Positions 8,001 to 15,497 of a DNA stretch of 27,402 nt are shown piece by piece; positions within the stretch are counted from its first letter, which is position 1; the number at the start of each line of letters is the position of its first letter. Location of the stretch: NCBI GenBank assembly GCA_964628385.1, contig CAZVOD010000064.1, positions 1 to 27,402 of the forward strand. Direction: 5' to 3'. A program made the position numbers and the translations under genes. Origin of the DNA: JANQPA01 sp964628385. Its GTDB lineage: Bacteria > Bacteroidota > Bacteroidia > Chitinophagales > Saprospiraceae. The notes beneath the pieces are model-generated. The model saw only the letters and a list, made by a program, of their open reading frames with translations, was not told the DNA's origin and searched no databases.

Positions 8001-8849
8001 GAGCACACCAACAGGCTTATTGCTAAGATGCTTCACAACTACAATATCAAGTACAACGAAGAGGTAGGACGCTACAAGCGCGAAAAGTTCAACATCAGTA
8101 TTGGTGATGAGCTTCCTGCAGGGGTATTGAAGCTAGCTAAGGTATATATGGCCAAAAAGCGTAAGCTAAAAGTTGGTGATAAGTTGGCAGGACGTCACGG
8201 TAACAAAGGTATCGTTTCGAGAATTGTACGTATGGAAGATATGCCATTCCTGGAAGATGGAACTGCTGTGGATATCGTACTGAACCCACTTGGGGTACCA
8301 TCGAGAATGAACCTTGGGCAGATCTTTGAGACCGTTCTGGGATGGGCCGGTGAAAAGCTGGGCTTGAAATTTGCTACGCCTATTTTTGACGGAGCCAGCA
8401 AGGAAGAGATTGATGAACTGATTCAAAAGGCCGGCTTGCCTAGTCTTGGTCAGACTTATCTTTACGATGGCGAAACCGGGGATAGATTCCACCAGCAAGC
8501 TACCGTAGGAGTGATCTATATGCTGAAGTTGTCACACATGGTTGATGATAAGATGCACGCTCGTTCCATCGGGCCATACTCATTGATTACGCAACAGCCA
8601 TTGGGTGGTAAAGCTCAGTTTGGTGGACAGCGCTTCGGTGAGATGGAAGTTTGGGCTCTGGAAGCCTTCGGTGCTTCGAGCATCCTGCAAGAGTTACTGA
8701 CCATCAAATCAGATGATATTAACGGACGTGCGAAGGCCTACGAAGCTATCGTCAAAGGGGATCCACTACCAGAACCTAACATCCCTGAGTCCTTTAATGT
8801 ACTTGTACATGAATTGAGAGGTCTGGCACTTGATGTGAAATTTGATTAA
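5025..8849 (+). CDS. rpoB: DNA-directed RNA polymerase subunit beta
   Basis: This is the beta subunit of core RNA polymerase, forming one pincer and part of the active centre. At 1274 aa it fits Bacteroidota. The rifampicin-pocket segment (residues about 472-496) carries the sensitive-type residues Asp481, His491 and Ser496, in SQLSQFLDQ, ITHKRRIS and ALGPGGLSRERAGF. Other landmarks are HRSPGVFFG, ETPEGPNIGLI, the MPWKGYNFEDA block, DKLAGRHGNKGI and the C-terminal GGKAQFGGQRFGEMEVWALEA. The start is supported by AAAGGAAG about 6 nt before the ATG, an SD-like sequence unusual in this phylum. rpoC follows after 83 bp. Nothing appears broken. Confidence 0.99.
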   Translation: MTSNGNVLKAEELRFNFGKIKLAKQYPDLLEIQLKSFMEFFQLETTPENRVNEGLYKVFQENFPITDARNIFVLEFLDYFVDPPRYTIAECMQRGLTYSVPLKAKLRLSCNDEEHVDFQTIVQDVFLGNIPYMTPKGTFVINGAERVIVSQLHRSPGVFFGQSFHPNGTKIYSARVIPFKGAWMEFATDINNVMYAYIDRKKKFPVTTLLRAIGFDTDKAILDIFNLADEVKATEEQLEASIGRKLAARVLRSWTEDFVDEDTGEVVTIERNEIILERDIVLDEENIKKILEADADMVILQKEDVEEDYSIIYNTLQKDPSSSEIEAVQHIYRQLRGTDPPDEETARGIIDKLFFSDKRYNLGEVGRYKINKKLALETDKETLVLTKEDIIAIVVYLVRLMNQRAEIDDIDHLSNRRVRTVGEQLYAQFGVGLARMARTIRERMNVRDNEVFTPIDLINARTLSSVINSFFGTSQLSQFLDQTNSLSEITHKRRISALGPGGLSRERAGFEVRDVHYSHYGRLCTIETPEGPNIGLISTLCVHAKINKMGFLETPYRKVADGRVVVEEDPKYLSAEGEDFKRIAQANAPMDTETGAFHADRIKCREHGDFPVLEPDEIEYMDVAPNQIVGVSASLIPFLENDDANRALMGSNMQRQAVPLVKPSSPVVGTGLEGKVARDSRMLINAEGDGVVEYVDANEVIIKYDRTEEEELVSFEDAKKRYSLIKFRRTNQGTCINLRPIVRRGERVVKGQILCDGYATEKGELALGQNLKVAFMPWKGYNFEDAIVLSERVVIDDIFTSVHIEHFELDVRDTKLGEEELTNDIPNVSEEATKDLDENGIIRVGAWVKEGDILIGKITPKGESDPTPEEKLLRAIFGDKAGDVKDASLKASPSTKGIIINKQLFARAKKDKVQKAQEKELLDKLDAGHKIVTNEMLTVLIDKLMILLKGKISNGVRSVYNEQLIPVGEKFDAQKLRDIDYSSIDYSNWTEDEHTNRLIAKMLHNYNIKYNEEVGRYKREKFNISIGDELPAGVLKLAKVYMAKKRKLKVGDKLAGRHGNKGIVSRIVRMEDMPFLEDGTAVDIVLNPLGVPSRMNLGQIFETVLGWAGEKLGLKFATPIFDGASKEEIDELIQKAGLPSLGQTYLYDGETGDRFHQQATVGVIYMLKLSHMVDDKMHARSIGPYSLITQQPLGGKAQFGGQRFGEMEVWALEAFGASSILQELLTIKSDDINGRAKAYEAIVKGDPLPEPNIPESFNVLVHELRGLALDVKFD

Positions 8850-8870
8850 TGCGTTTTTTATAAATTCCTA

Positions 8871-8903
8871 CTTCCGGCCGTTAAAGTTTTTGGCGGCCGG
8901 AAG
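8871..8903 (+). promoter_or_regulatory. GC-rich hairpin in rpoB-rpoC spacer
   Basis: CTTCCGGCCG (8871-8880) and CGGCCGGAAG (8894-8903) form a perfect, very GC-rich 10-bp stem with a 13-nt loop. It is followed by CAGGGTTTATAATTTTC rather than a T-run, so it is a poor intrinsic terminator. It starts 22 nt after the rpoB stop and ends 29 nt before the rpoC start. It may protect or process the message between the two large subunits. Confidence 0.55.
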
Positions 8904-8932
8904 CAGGGTTTATAATTTTCAAAAATAAACTT

Positions 8933-11900
8933 ATGCCTTTTAAAAAGAAAAATAACGCCCAAAAGCAAGATTTCGATAGCATAACGATTAGCCTTGCTTC
9001 TCCTGACGACATTCTGGAGCGTTCCTACGGAGAAGTTCTAAAGCCTGAAACGATTAACTATCGATCTTACAAGCCGGAAAGGGACGGCCTTTTCTGTGAG
9101 CGTATTTTTGGCCCCGTTAAGGATTATGAGTGCTATTGTGGTAAATACAAGCGTATCCGCTATAAAGGAATCGTTTGTGATCGGTGTGGAGTTGAGGTTA
9201 CAGAGAAAAAAGTGCGAAGAGAACGCATGGGGCACATCAAACTGGTAGTACCGGTAGTGCACATCTGGTTCTTCAAATCGCTACCCAATAAAATTGGATA
9301 TATGCTCGGGCTTTCTTCCAAAAAGCTGGAGTCTATTATCTATTACGAAAGGTATGCAGTGATCCAACCAGGGGTAAAAGAAGCAGAGGGAATCTCTAAA
9401 ATGGATTTACTGACAGAAGAAGAATACCTGGAAATCCTAGAGACACTGCCGCAAGAAAATCAAATGCTGGATGATGAAGATCCCCAAAAATTCATCGCCA
9501 AAATGGGAGCGGAAGCTATTCGGGAACTCCTGATGCGCCTCGAGTTGGATCAGTTATCCTACGATTTGCGTCACCAGGCAGCACACGAAACTTCTCAGCA
9601 GCGTAAATCAGAAGCATTGAAGCGCCTAAGAGTAGTGGAAGCCTTTAGAGAAGGGTTGACCAGAATGGAAAATCGCCCGGAATGGGCCGTGATTCAGTAC
9701 CTGCCAGTCGTTCCGCCAGAATTGCGCCCACTGGTGCCTCTGGATGGTGGCCGTTTTGCCAGTTCTGACCTGAACGATCTCTATCGTAGGGTAATCATCA
9801 GAAATAATCGCTTGAAGCGTTTATTGGAAATCAAAGCACCAGAAGTTATTCTTAGAAATGAGAAAAGAATGCTTCAGGAAGCAGTAGATTCTCTGTTTGA
9901 CAACTCTCGTAAGTCCAATGCAGTAAAAGCTGAAGGTGGTAGAGCACTAAAATCGCTCTCAGATATCCTAAAGGGTAAGCAAGGACGTTTCCGTCAGAAC
10001 CTCCTCGGTAAGCGTGTTGATTATTCAGGACGTTCCGTTATCGTAGTGGGACCTGCCCTTAAACTCCACGAATGTGGTTTACCTAAAGGAATGGCTGCCG
10101 AGCTTTTCAAGCCTTTCATTATCCGAAAGCTGATAGAAAGAGGTATTGTCAAGACTGTAAAATCTGCCAAGAAACTGGTTGATCGTAAAGATCCGGTTAT
10201 CTGGGAGATTTTGGAAAATATACTTAGAGGACACCCGGTATTGCTCAACCGGGCTCCGACCTTACACCGTTTGTCAATTCAGGCTTTTCAGCCTAAATTG
10301 ATCGAAGGTAAGGCTATTCAACTGCACCCACTGGTATGTGGTGCGTTTAACGCCGACTTTGACGGTGACCAAATGGCTGTACACGTGCCTTTGAGCCAGG
10401 CTGCTATTCTGGAAGCACAGGTATTGATGCTTTCCGCACACAATATGCTGAATCCTCAGAATGGTACACCGGTTACCTTGCCTTCACAGGATATGGTATT
10501 GGGCTTGTACTACATTACCAAAGAGCGTAGATCAATCGGAGATATCAAGGTGAAGGGAGAAGGAATGCGATTCTACTCTCCGGAAGAGGTAATTATCGCC
10601 TATAATGAAGGGAAGCTTGACCTGCACGCGCCTATTAAAGTTAGAGTAAGGGTAGAAGGAGCCGATGGTGAATTGGTACACAAGCTGATTGATACCACTA
10701 CTGGTAGAGTTATTTTCAACGAAGAGGTGCCAAAGCAAGTACCTTATGTGAATATGCTGCTTACTAAGAAAAGTCTGAAGAAAGTTATCGGAAATGTGAT
10801 ACAGCGTACGAACTTTACCGTAACGGCAGACTTTCTGGACAGTATCAAATCTATGGGTTTCTTATGGTCTTTCAAGGGAGGCTTATCCTTTAACCTCGGT
10901 GATTTGATTACACCATCCATCAAGCATAAAACACTTGGTGAGGCCACTGAAGAGGTAGACGATGTTTGGGAAAACTACAATATGGGATTAATCACTAACA
11001 ATGAGCGATACAACCAGATTATCGACAAGTGGACCTATGCCGATAACAAGATTACGGAAACCTTGATGAAAGAGCTTTCTGAGCATAAGCAGGGTTTTAA
11101 CTCTGTATATATGATGCTGCACTCCGGTGCACGTGGTTCCAAGCAACAAATTAAGCAGCTTTGTGGACTGCGTGGATTGATGGCCAAGCCAAGAAAGTCA
11201 GGAGATACAGGAGGAGCAGTTATTGAAAACCCAATCTTGGCCAACTTCGTAGATGGCCTATCCGTACTGGAATACTTTATTTCTACACACGGTGCTCGTA
11301 AGGGTCTGGCCGATACCGCTCTTAAAACAGCCGATGCCGGTTATCTGACTCGTCGTCTTGTGGATGTTGCCCAGGATGTGGTTATTACAATCGATGATTG
11401 CGAAACGCTAAGAGGTATCGAAACTACCGCCTTGAAGGATAATGAAAAAATTGTAGAACCACTAGCTCAAAGAATCTATGGTAGATTCACGCTACACGAT
11501 ATAACACATCCGGTATCCGATGAGGTAATCCTCAAAGCCGGTGAATATATCACTGAGCCTATGGCTGCCTACATTGAGGAAGAAGGAATAGAGATGGTAA
11601 CAATCCGCTCTGTATTAACCTGTGAGTCAAAAAGAGGAGTATGCTCCAAGTGTTATGGACAAAACATGGCGACTTCCAGAATTGCAGAGATAGGAGACGC
11701 GGTGGGTATCATCGCCGCTCAATCCATCGGTGAGCCTGGTACACAGCTTACTCTGCGTACTTTCCACGTCGGTGGTATTGCTTCCTTGTCAAAAACGGAA
11801 TCTGAAATCGTATCTAAGTTTGATGGTAAAATCGAATTTGATAAAGAAAGTATGAGGTTTACAGAGTCTGTGGATGATGAAGGAAATGCTGAAGGAGAAA

Positions 11901-13249
11901 GAGTAGTATTATCAAGAACCGGTGAAATTAGAATTGTAAATCCGGATACCGGTAAGGTCTACGTTTCTCACTATATACCTTATGGTTCAACCTTGAAAGT
12001 TAAGGATAGACAAAAAGTCAAAAAAGGTGACACCGTCTGTGACTGGGATCCATTTAACGCCGTAATTATCTCTGAATTCTCTGGTACCGTTAAGTTTGAC
12101 GCGATCGAAGAAGGTATGACTTACCGTATCGAGCGGGACGATCAAACCGGATATGCCGAGAAAGTTATCGTTGAATCGAAGAATAAGCGTAAAATTCCAA
12201 CGATTAACATCGTTGATAAGGATGGGACTATTCTAAAAAGCTATAACCTGCCGGTAGGTGCCTACATCTCTATCGATGAGAACGAGCAGATTATTGCCGG
12301 CCAGAAAGTAGCTAAGATTCCAAGGAAGCTGGGTAAAATCCAGGATATTACCGGTGGTTTGCCAAGAGTAACGGAGCTTTTTGAAGCTCGCAATCCTTCC
12401 AATCCGGCTACAGTGGCAGAAATTGATGGGGTAATTTCCTTTGGTAAAATCAAAAGAGGTAACCGCGAGGTTATCATCACCGCAAAAGATGGGCAGCGCC
12501 GTAAATACCTCATCGGTCTTTCAAAGCACATCCTCATACAGGATGGCGACTTTGTGAGAGCCGGTATGTCGCTGTCTGATGGATCGATTGCTCCAAGAGA
12601 TATCCTGAATATTAAAGGGCCATTCGCTGTACAATCGTACCTGGTAAATGGTGTTCAGGAAGTATATCGTTCACAGGGTATTACGATTAACAACAAACAC
12701 ATTGAGGTGATCGTAAGACAGATGATGAGAAGGGTGCAAATTGAAGATCCGGGAGATACCAAGTTCTTGGAAGGAGAAGCAGTAGAAAAGCACGACTTCC
12801 TGGAGCAAAATGACTGGATATTCGATAAGAAAGTCATCACAGATTCAGGTGAATCATCAAGGTTGCGGCCCGGCCAGATCATTACGCTACGTCAGGTAAG
12901 AGAAGAAAATTCCTTCCTCAAGCGTAATGACAAAGAAACGGTACAATACAGAGATGCTATCGCCGCTACTTCAAGCCCACTGCTACAGGGTATTACTAAG
13001 TCTTCTCTTGGTACAACAAGCTGGATATCAGCAGCCTCATTCCAGGAAACGACGAAAGTACTAAGTACCGCTGCTATAGGTGCCAAGATGGACTTCCTAA
13101 ATGGCTTGAAAGAGAATGTTATCGTTGGTAAGAAGATACCTGCCGGTACCGGAATGAAGAACTTTGAAGATGTTATCGTGATGAGCAAAGAAGATCACGA
13201 AAGGATTGAAAGCAGACGTTTGGAACAATTCGATGAAGTAGACGAATAA
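8933..13249 (+). CDS. rpoC: DNA-directed RNA polymerase subunit beta'
   Basis: This is the beta' subunit of core RNA polymerase, holding the catalytic magnesium. The 1438-aa length is typical for Bacteroidota. The N-terminal zinc site uses Cys67, Cys69, Cys82 and Cys85 (CYCGKYK and VCDRC). The catalytic loop NADFDGD has Asp475, Asp477 and Asp479. A second zinc site is formed by Cys823, Cys897, Cys904 and Cys907. The bridge helix/trigger loop region includes SGARGSKQQIKQL and GEPGTQLTLRTFH, and the C-terminus has the ASFQETTKVL block. It ends 25 nt before a strong terminator, which closes the operon. Confidence 0.99.
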   Translation: MPFKKKNNAQKQDFDSITISLASPDDILERSYGEVLKPETINYRSYKPERDGLFCERIFGPVKDYECYCGKYKRIRYKGIVCDRCGVEVTEKKVRRERMGHIKLVVPVVHIWFFKSLPNKIGYMLGLSSKKLESIIYYERYAVIQPGVKEAEGISKMDLLTEEEYLEILETLPQENQMLDDEDPQKFIAKMGAEAIRELLMRLELDQLSYDLRHQAAHETSQQRKSEALKRLRVVEAFREGLTRMENRPEWAVIQYLPVVPPELRPLVPLDGGRFASSDLNDLYRRVIIRNNRLKRLLEIKAPEVILRNEKRMLQEAVDSLFDNSRKSNAVKAEGGRALKSLSDILKGKQGRFRQNLLGKRVDYSGRSVIVVGPALKLHECGLPKGMAAELFKPFIIRKLIERGIVKTVKSAKKLVDRKDPVIWEILENILRGHPVLLNRAPTLHRLSIQAFQPKLIEGKAIQLHPLVCGAFNADFDGDQMAVHVPLSQAAILEAQVLMLSAHNMLNPQNGTPVTLPSQDMVLGLYYITKERRSIGDIKVKGEGMRFYSPEEVIIAYNEGKLDLHAPIKVRVRVEGADGELVHKLIDTTTGRVIFNEEVPKQVPYVNMLLTKKSLKKVIGNVIQRTNFTVTADFLDSIKSMGFLWSFKGGLSFNLGDLITPSIKHKTLGEATEEVDDVWENYNMGLITNNERYNQIIDKWTYADNKITETLMKELSEHKQGFNSVYMMLHSGARGSKQQIKQLCGLRGLMAKPRKSGDTGGAVIENPILANFVDGLSVLEYFISTHGARKGLADTALKTADAGYLTRRLVDVAQDVVITIDDCETLRGIETTALKDNEKIVEPLAQRIYGRFTLHDITHPVSDEVILKAGEYITEPMAAYIEEEGIEMVTIRSVLTCESKRGVCSKCYGQNMATSRIAEIGDAVGIIAAQSIGEPGTQLTLRTFHVGGIASLSKTESEIVSKFDGKIEFDKESMRFTESVDDEGNAEGERVVLSRTGEIRIVNPDTGKVYVSHYIPYGSTLKVKDRQKVKKGDTVCDWDPFNAVIISEFSGTVKFDAIEEGMTYRIERDDQTGYAEKVIVESKNKRKIPTINIVDKDGTILKSYNLPVGAYISIDENEQIIAGQKVAKIPRKLGKIQDITGGLPRVTELFEARNPSNPATVAEIDGVISFGKIKRGNREVIITAKDGQRRKYLIGLSKHILIQDGDFVRAGMSLSDGSIAPRDILNIKGPFAVQSYLVNGVQEVYRSQGITINNKHIEVIVRQMMRRVQIEDPGDTKFLEGEAVEKHDFLEQNDWIFDKKVITDSGESSRLRPGQIITLRQVREENSFLKRNDKETVQYRDAIAATSSPLLQGITKSSLGTTSWISAASFQETTKVLSTAAIGAKMDFLNGLKENVIVGKKIPAGTGMKNFEDVIVMSKEDHERIESRRLEQFDEVDE

Positions 13250-13274
13250 AATATACTAGATAAATCAAAAGAAG

Positions 13275-13315
13275 AATCCCCTTTCCGCCAACGGTAGAAA
13301 GGGGATTTTCTTTTT
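13275..13315 (+). terminator. Intrinsic terminator after rpoC
   Basis: A perfect 11-bp stem, AATCCCCTTTC (13275-13285) with GAAAGGGGATT (13297-13307), has an 11-nt loop and is followed by TTCTTTTT. This has the classic form of a Rho-independent terminator and ends the ribosomal protein/RNA polymerase transcript. Confidence 0.93.
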
Positions 13316-13346
13316 CAAAGGCTTCTAGCTATATAAAATTTCTTAT

Positions 13347-13363
13347 AAACTTGTTTAGCAGGG
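13347..13363 (+). repeat. 3'-end motif, diverged copy downstream of rpoC
   Basis: AAACTTGTTTAGCAGGG on the plus strand matches the minus-strand motif AGACTTGTTTCGCAGGT at 14 of 17 positions. It is in rpoC sense orientation, about 97 nt after the stop and 31 nt after the terminator. One outer pair of the predicted stem is lost. It also forms the left end of the inverted-repeat unit. Confidence 0.4.
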
Positions 13364-13570
13364 GTAGAATAGTGGTGAAATTGAATTATTTTTTACCACC
13401 CAAAGGTTTTTTCGCGAAGAAGGGTAGGGTTTCCTTCTGAGCTCAGCAGCGCTAAGCGATTGATAAAAGGCATAATGTGGAAGATGACCGAGCGATCCTG
13501 AAAGGTGAATACCCTGTGGGTATTCAAGCGAAGGAACGCGGCAGCACATGAATTAATGACTTATTTTAAT

Positions 13571-13587
13571 ACCTGCGAAACAAGTCT
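13571..13587 (-). repeat. 3'-end motif, copy after ribE
   Basis: The minus-strand sequence AGACTTGTTTCGCAGGT begins 5 nt past the ribE stop codon. As RNA, ACUUG and CAGGU can pair (one G-U) around the loop UUUCG. Near-identical copies follow the CHU_C gene and rfbD. Confidence 0.6.
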
Positions 13588-13592
13588 TATGA

Positions 13593-14189
13593 TTACTCCT
13601 GAAGGTATAACTTGGCATATCGGGCTATATATTTTCCCAAAACATCAAACTCCAGATTGATGGCGTCACCTACTTTCATTTCCTTAAAAATTGTATGCTC
13701 GTACGTGTAGGGAATGATCGCAACCGAAAAGGTGCGTTCGTCCGGTGATATAACGGTCAAACTCACTCCATTAATACACACGGACCCTTTATCAACCAGT
13801 AAGTTAGCATTTTCTTCAGGGTAGCTGAACTTAAAGTACCAACTTCCTTCTTCCTCTCTGATTTCTTCACAAATCCCCGTTGTATCAACATGCCCCTGTA
13901 CAATATGCCCATCTAAGCGCTGCTGCATAGTCATGGAACGCTCAAGGTTAACAAGTTTGCCTACTTTCAACTGGCCGAGGCTGGTTTTTTGTAGCGTCTC
14001 ATCAACTGCCGTCACCGTGTATTGATCTTCGTCAAGCTTTACTACCGTTAGGCATACACCATTATGAGCAACGCTTTGATCTATTTTTAGCTCCGAAGCA
14101 ATATTGGATTGTATTGTAAAATGAACATTCTTACCCTCTTTTTCCATTTGTACTACCTGCCCCAAGTCCTCTATAATACCTGTAAACAT
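13593..14189 (-). CDS. ribE: Riboflavin synthase, alpha subunit
   Basis: The enzyme dismutates two molecules of 6,7-dimethyl-8-ribityllumazine to riboflavin and a pyrimidinedione, the last step of riboflavin synthesis. The 198-aa protein has the expected start MFTGIIEDLG and two tandem lumazine-binding barrels. Barrel 1 carries VAHNGVCLTV; barrel 2 begins near GHIVQGHVDTTG and carries SVCINGVSLTV, the matching repeat motif. Length and internal duplication fit the family (about 200 aa). It lies about 20 bp after a small membrane-protein gene on the same strand, so the two may share a transcript. No FMN riboswitch is visible upstream of the pair. The copy of the 3'-end motif lies just after its stop. 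Confidence 0.97.
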   Translation of the reverse strand: MFTGIIEDLGQVVQMEKEGKNVHFTIQSNIASELKIDQSVAHNGVCLTVVKLDEDQYTVTAVDETLQKTSLGQLKVGKLVNLERSMTMQQRLDGHIVQGHVDTTGICEEIREEEGSWYFKFSYPEENANLLVDKGSVCINGVSLTVISPDERTFSVAIIPYTYEHTIFKEMKVGDAINLEFDVLGKYIARYAKLYLQE

Positions 14190-14209
14190 GAGTATTTATT
14201 TATTGAAAA

Positions 14210-14671
14210 TTAAAAAATCAATGCAATGATATGATTAATGGCCCTTTGCCCGATGAAAACATAAAACAAAGTCCATGCAACTCTCGCTGTACCCAAATAC
14301 AAGACAATTTTATTCCTGTGAATACCTGAAAGTAGTGCCGCCATCACCACGGGAATCGTTCCTATAAATCCGGTGCAAAAAGCTAAGCCCCAAAGGCCGT
14401 ACTTTTGCCAGACTTTGGTAATGAAATTAGGCTTATCTTTCTTCTGGGCTGTAATGCCCTTCCTTCGACTTTGTATCTTCGTTTGCCATATCATCTGTAG
14501 CGTTTTACCAAAAAAAATACTACCGACAATTCCAAATAGCGAGCCACCAACCATAAAAAGAATCTGCTCAAGCGCATTTTGATCATAGGTGATACTCAGC
14601 GCAAAGCCATAGTACAGGTTGAAAGCACTGAAAATAAAGACTGATGCACTTTCGAATAAAATTTGTAGCAT
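14210..14671 (-). CDS. Small integral membrane protein, function unknown
   Basis: I do not recognise this gene with certainty. The ATG at 14671 gives a 153-aa protein. The open frame extends to a TTG at 14755 (181 aa), and a GTG at 14704 is also possible. Hydrophobic segments are visible around QILFESASVFIFSAFNLYYG, ILFMVGGSLFGIVGSIFFG, GLWGLAFCTGFIGTIPVVMAALLSG and IVLYLGTARVAWTLFYVFIG, with a basic loop (KIQSRRKGITAQKKDK) in the middle. The motif YGLWGLAF followed by a hydrophobic re-entrant-looking Gly/Pro segment recalls the DedA/SNARE-associated or small multidrug-export membrane folds, but this is weak. It precedes ribE by 20 bp and is divergent from the TetR gene, with a TetR-type palindrome between them. 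Confidence 0.8.
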   Translation of the reverse strand: MLQILFESASVFIFSAFNLYYGFALSITYDQNALEQILFMVGGSLFGIVGSIFFGKTLQMIWQTKIQSRRKGITAQKKDKPNFITKVWQKYGLWGLAFCTGFIGTIPVVMAALLSGIHRNKIVLYLGTARVAWTLFYVFIGQRAINHIIALIF

Positions 14672-14766
14672 AGGTACTATTATTAGTATCTCCTCACTCA
14701 CCGTATTTACAACGTTTGACTGGTTTGATAGTTGTTGAATAATTTTTATCTCCAAACACTGTCGAC

Positions 14767-14787
14767 TTAATGAACACTGTTTATTAA
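14767..14787. promoter_or_regulatory. Putative TetR operator upstream of regulator gene
   Basis: An imperfect palindrome has arms TTAATGAACA (14767-14776) and TGTTTATTAA (14778-14787) around C14777; 9 of 10 pairs match. Its core AACACTGTT recurs, inverted, in a second palindrome before the outer membrane factor gene. It lies 42 nt before the chosen TetR start and in the divergent gap to the membrane-protein gene, so it may control both directions. Confidence 0.6.
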
Positions 14788-14829
14788 ATTGCAGTATTGT
14801 TAAAATATCACCTTAAAAATTTTCAGCGT

Positions 14830-15450
14830 GTGGGGATAAAAGAACGGAGAAAAAAAGAGAAAGAACAATTGAAAGAGCTCATTCTAAAGGAAGCCACTCT
14901 TATGTTTCTGGAGGAAGGATACGAAAAGACGTCGATGAGAAAAATAGCTCAAAAGATAGAATACAGTGTAGGTACACTTTATTTGTATTACGAAAACAAG
15001 AATGAGCTTTTTTACGGCGTGCAGTCTGTTGCTTTTGAAAAATTTCTCAACTACATGGAGCCGCTACAAGAGATTGAAAGCCCTGTAGAAAGGATCAAAA
15101 GGTTGGGAGAGACATACATAGCGTTTGCTCTTGATAATAAGGCCTATTATGATATCATGTTCATGATAGAAGCACCAATGGAATCAGTAGAAGAGACAGA
15201 GGGCTGGAAGAGAGGTCAAAGAACTTTTAGTTTGATAGAAGAAGCAGTGAGTGAAAGTCAGGGGCTGGGGTATTTTGAGGGAAAAAATCCCAGGGCAGTA
15301 GCGCTTGTTTTTTGGTCTGCTATGCATGGTATGGTTGCCTTAATGTTGAGAGATCGCCTAGATAAAATGAAGAACAAGTTTGGTGATGATATTGAATCGA
15401 TCATTCATCAGGCTAGCGCAATACTACTGGAAAAAATGCTGAAGAACTAA
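14830..15450 (+). CDS. TetR/AcrR-family transcriptional repressor
   Basis: This is a DNA-binding repressor, probably of its own gene and of the efflux operon that follows. The GTG at 14830 gives 206 aa starting MGIKERRKKEKEQLKELI, the usual kind of TetR N-terminus. A TTG at 14797 would add 11 residues lacking TetR character. The HTH domain is clear: LILKEATLMFLEEGYEKTSM, then RKIAQKIEYSVGTLYLYYENK with the family's GTLYLYYENKNELF recognition-helix end. The C-terminal part is an all-helical ligand/dimer domain. Palindromes sit on both sides of the gene, and the efflux genes start 47 bp downstream. The ligand is unknown. Confidence 0.93.
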   Translation: MGIKERRKKEKEQLKELILKEATLMFLEEGYEKTSMRKIAQKIEYSVGTLYLYYENKNELFYGVQSVAFEKFLNYMEPLQEIESPVERIKRLGETYIAFALDNKAYYDIMFMIEAPMESVEETEGWKRGQRTFSLIEEAVSESQGLGYFEGKNPRAVALVFWSAMHGMVALMLRDRLDKMKNKFGDDIESIIHQASAILLEKMLKN

Positions 15451-15462
15451 AAAATTTATCTA

Positions 15463-15485
15463 TTAGGTAAACAGTGTTTAGTAAA
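15463..15485. promoter_or_regulatory. Putative TetR operator upstream of efflux genes
   Basis: The centre is the perfect 13-bp palindrome TAAACAGTGTTTA (15468-15480). The wider 23-bp region keeps 8 of 11 pairs. It lies in the 47-bp gap between the regulator and the TolC-like gene, 12 nt before the latter's ATG, and shares the AACA-N-TGTT core with the palindrome at 14767-14787. A repressor bound here would block transcription into the pump genes. Confidence 0.6.
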
Positions 15486-15497
15486 TGAAATAAGTTT

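Larger units (their letters stand above)
13345..13590. repeat. Roughly 246-bp unit bounded by inverted repeats
   Basis: This 343-bp gene-free stretch (13250-13592) holds the rpoC terminator and then this unit. Its left end, ACTTGTTTAGCAGG (13349-13362), is the inverse of its right end, CCTGCGAAACAAGT (13572-13585), with 13 of 14 positions matching; similar flanking bases (ATAA / TTAT) extend the match outward. Inside is a perfect hairpin, GAATACCC (13507-13514) with GGGTATTC (13518-13525). There is no convincing gene. A 64-codon open frame on the minus strand fills most of the unit but has no family features. The unit could be a MITE-like mobile element or a structured RNA locus. I see no clear target-site duplication. 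Confidence 0.45.

Noticed and set aside
13355..13549. Minus-strand open frame of 64 codons between rpoC and ribE
   Set aside because: It lies wholly inside the inverted-repeat unit, has no recognisable domain or start signal, and crosses the structured interior; more likely a by-product of a repeat.
14672..14830. FMN riboswitch upstream of the membrane-protein/ribE unit
   Set aside because: I looked for the RFN-type conserved stems and found none; the leader is short and AT-rich.
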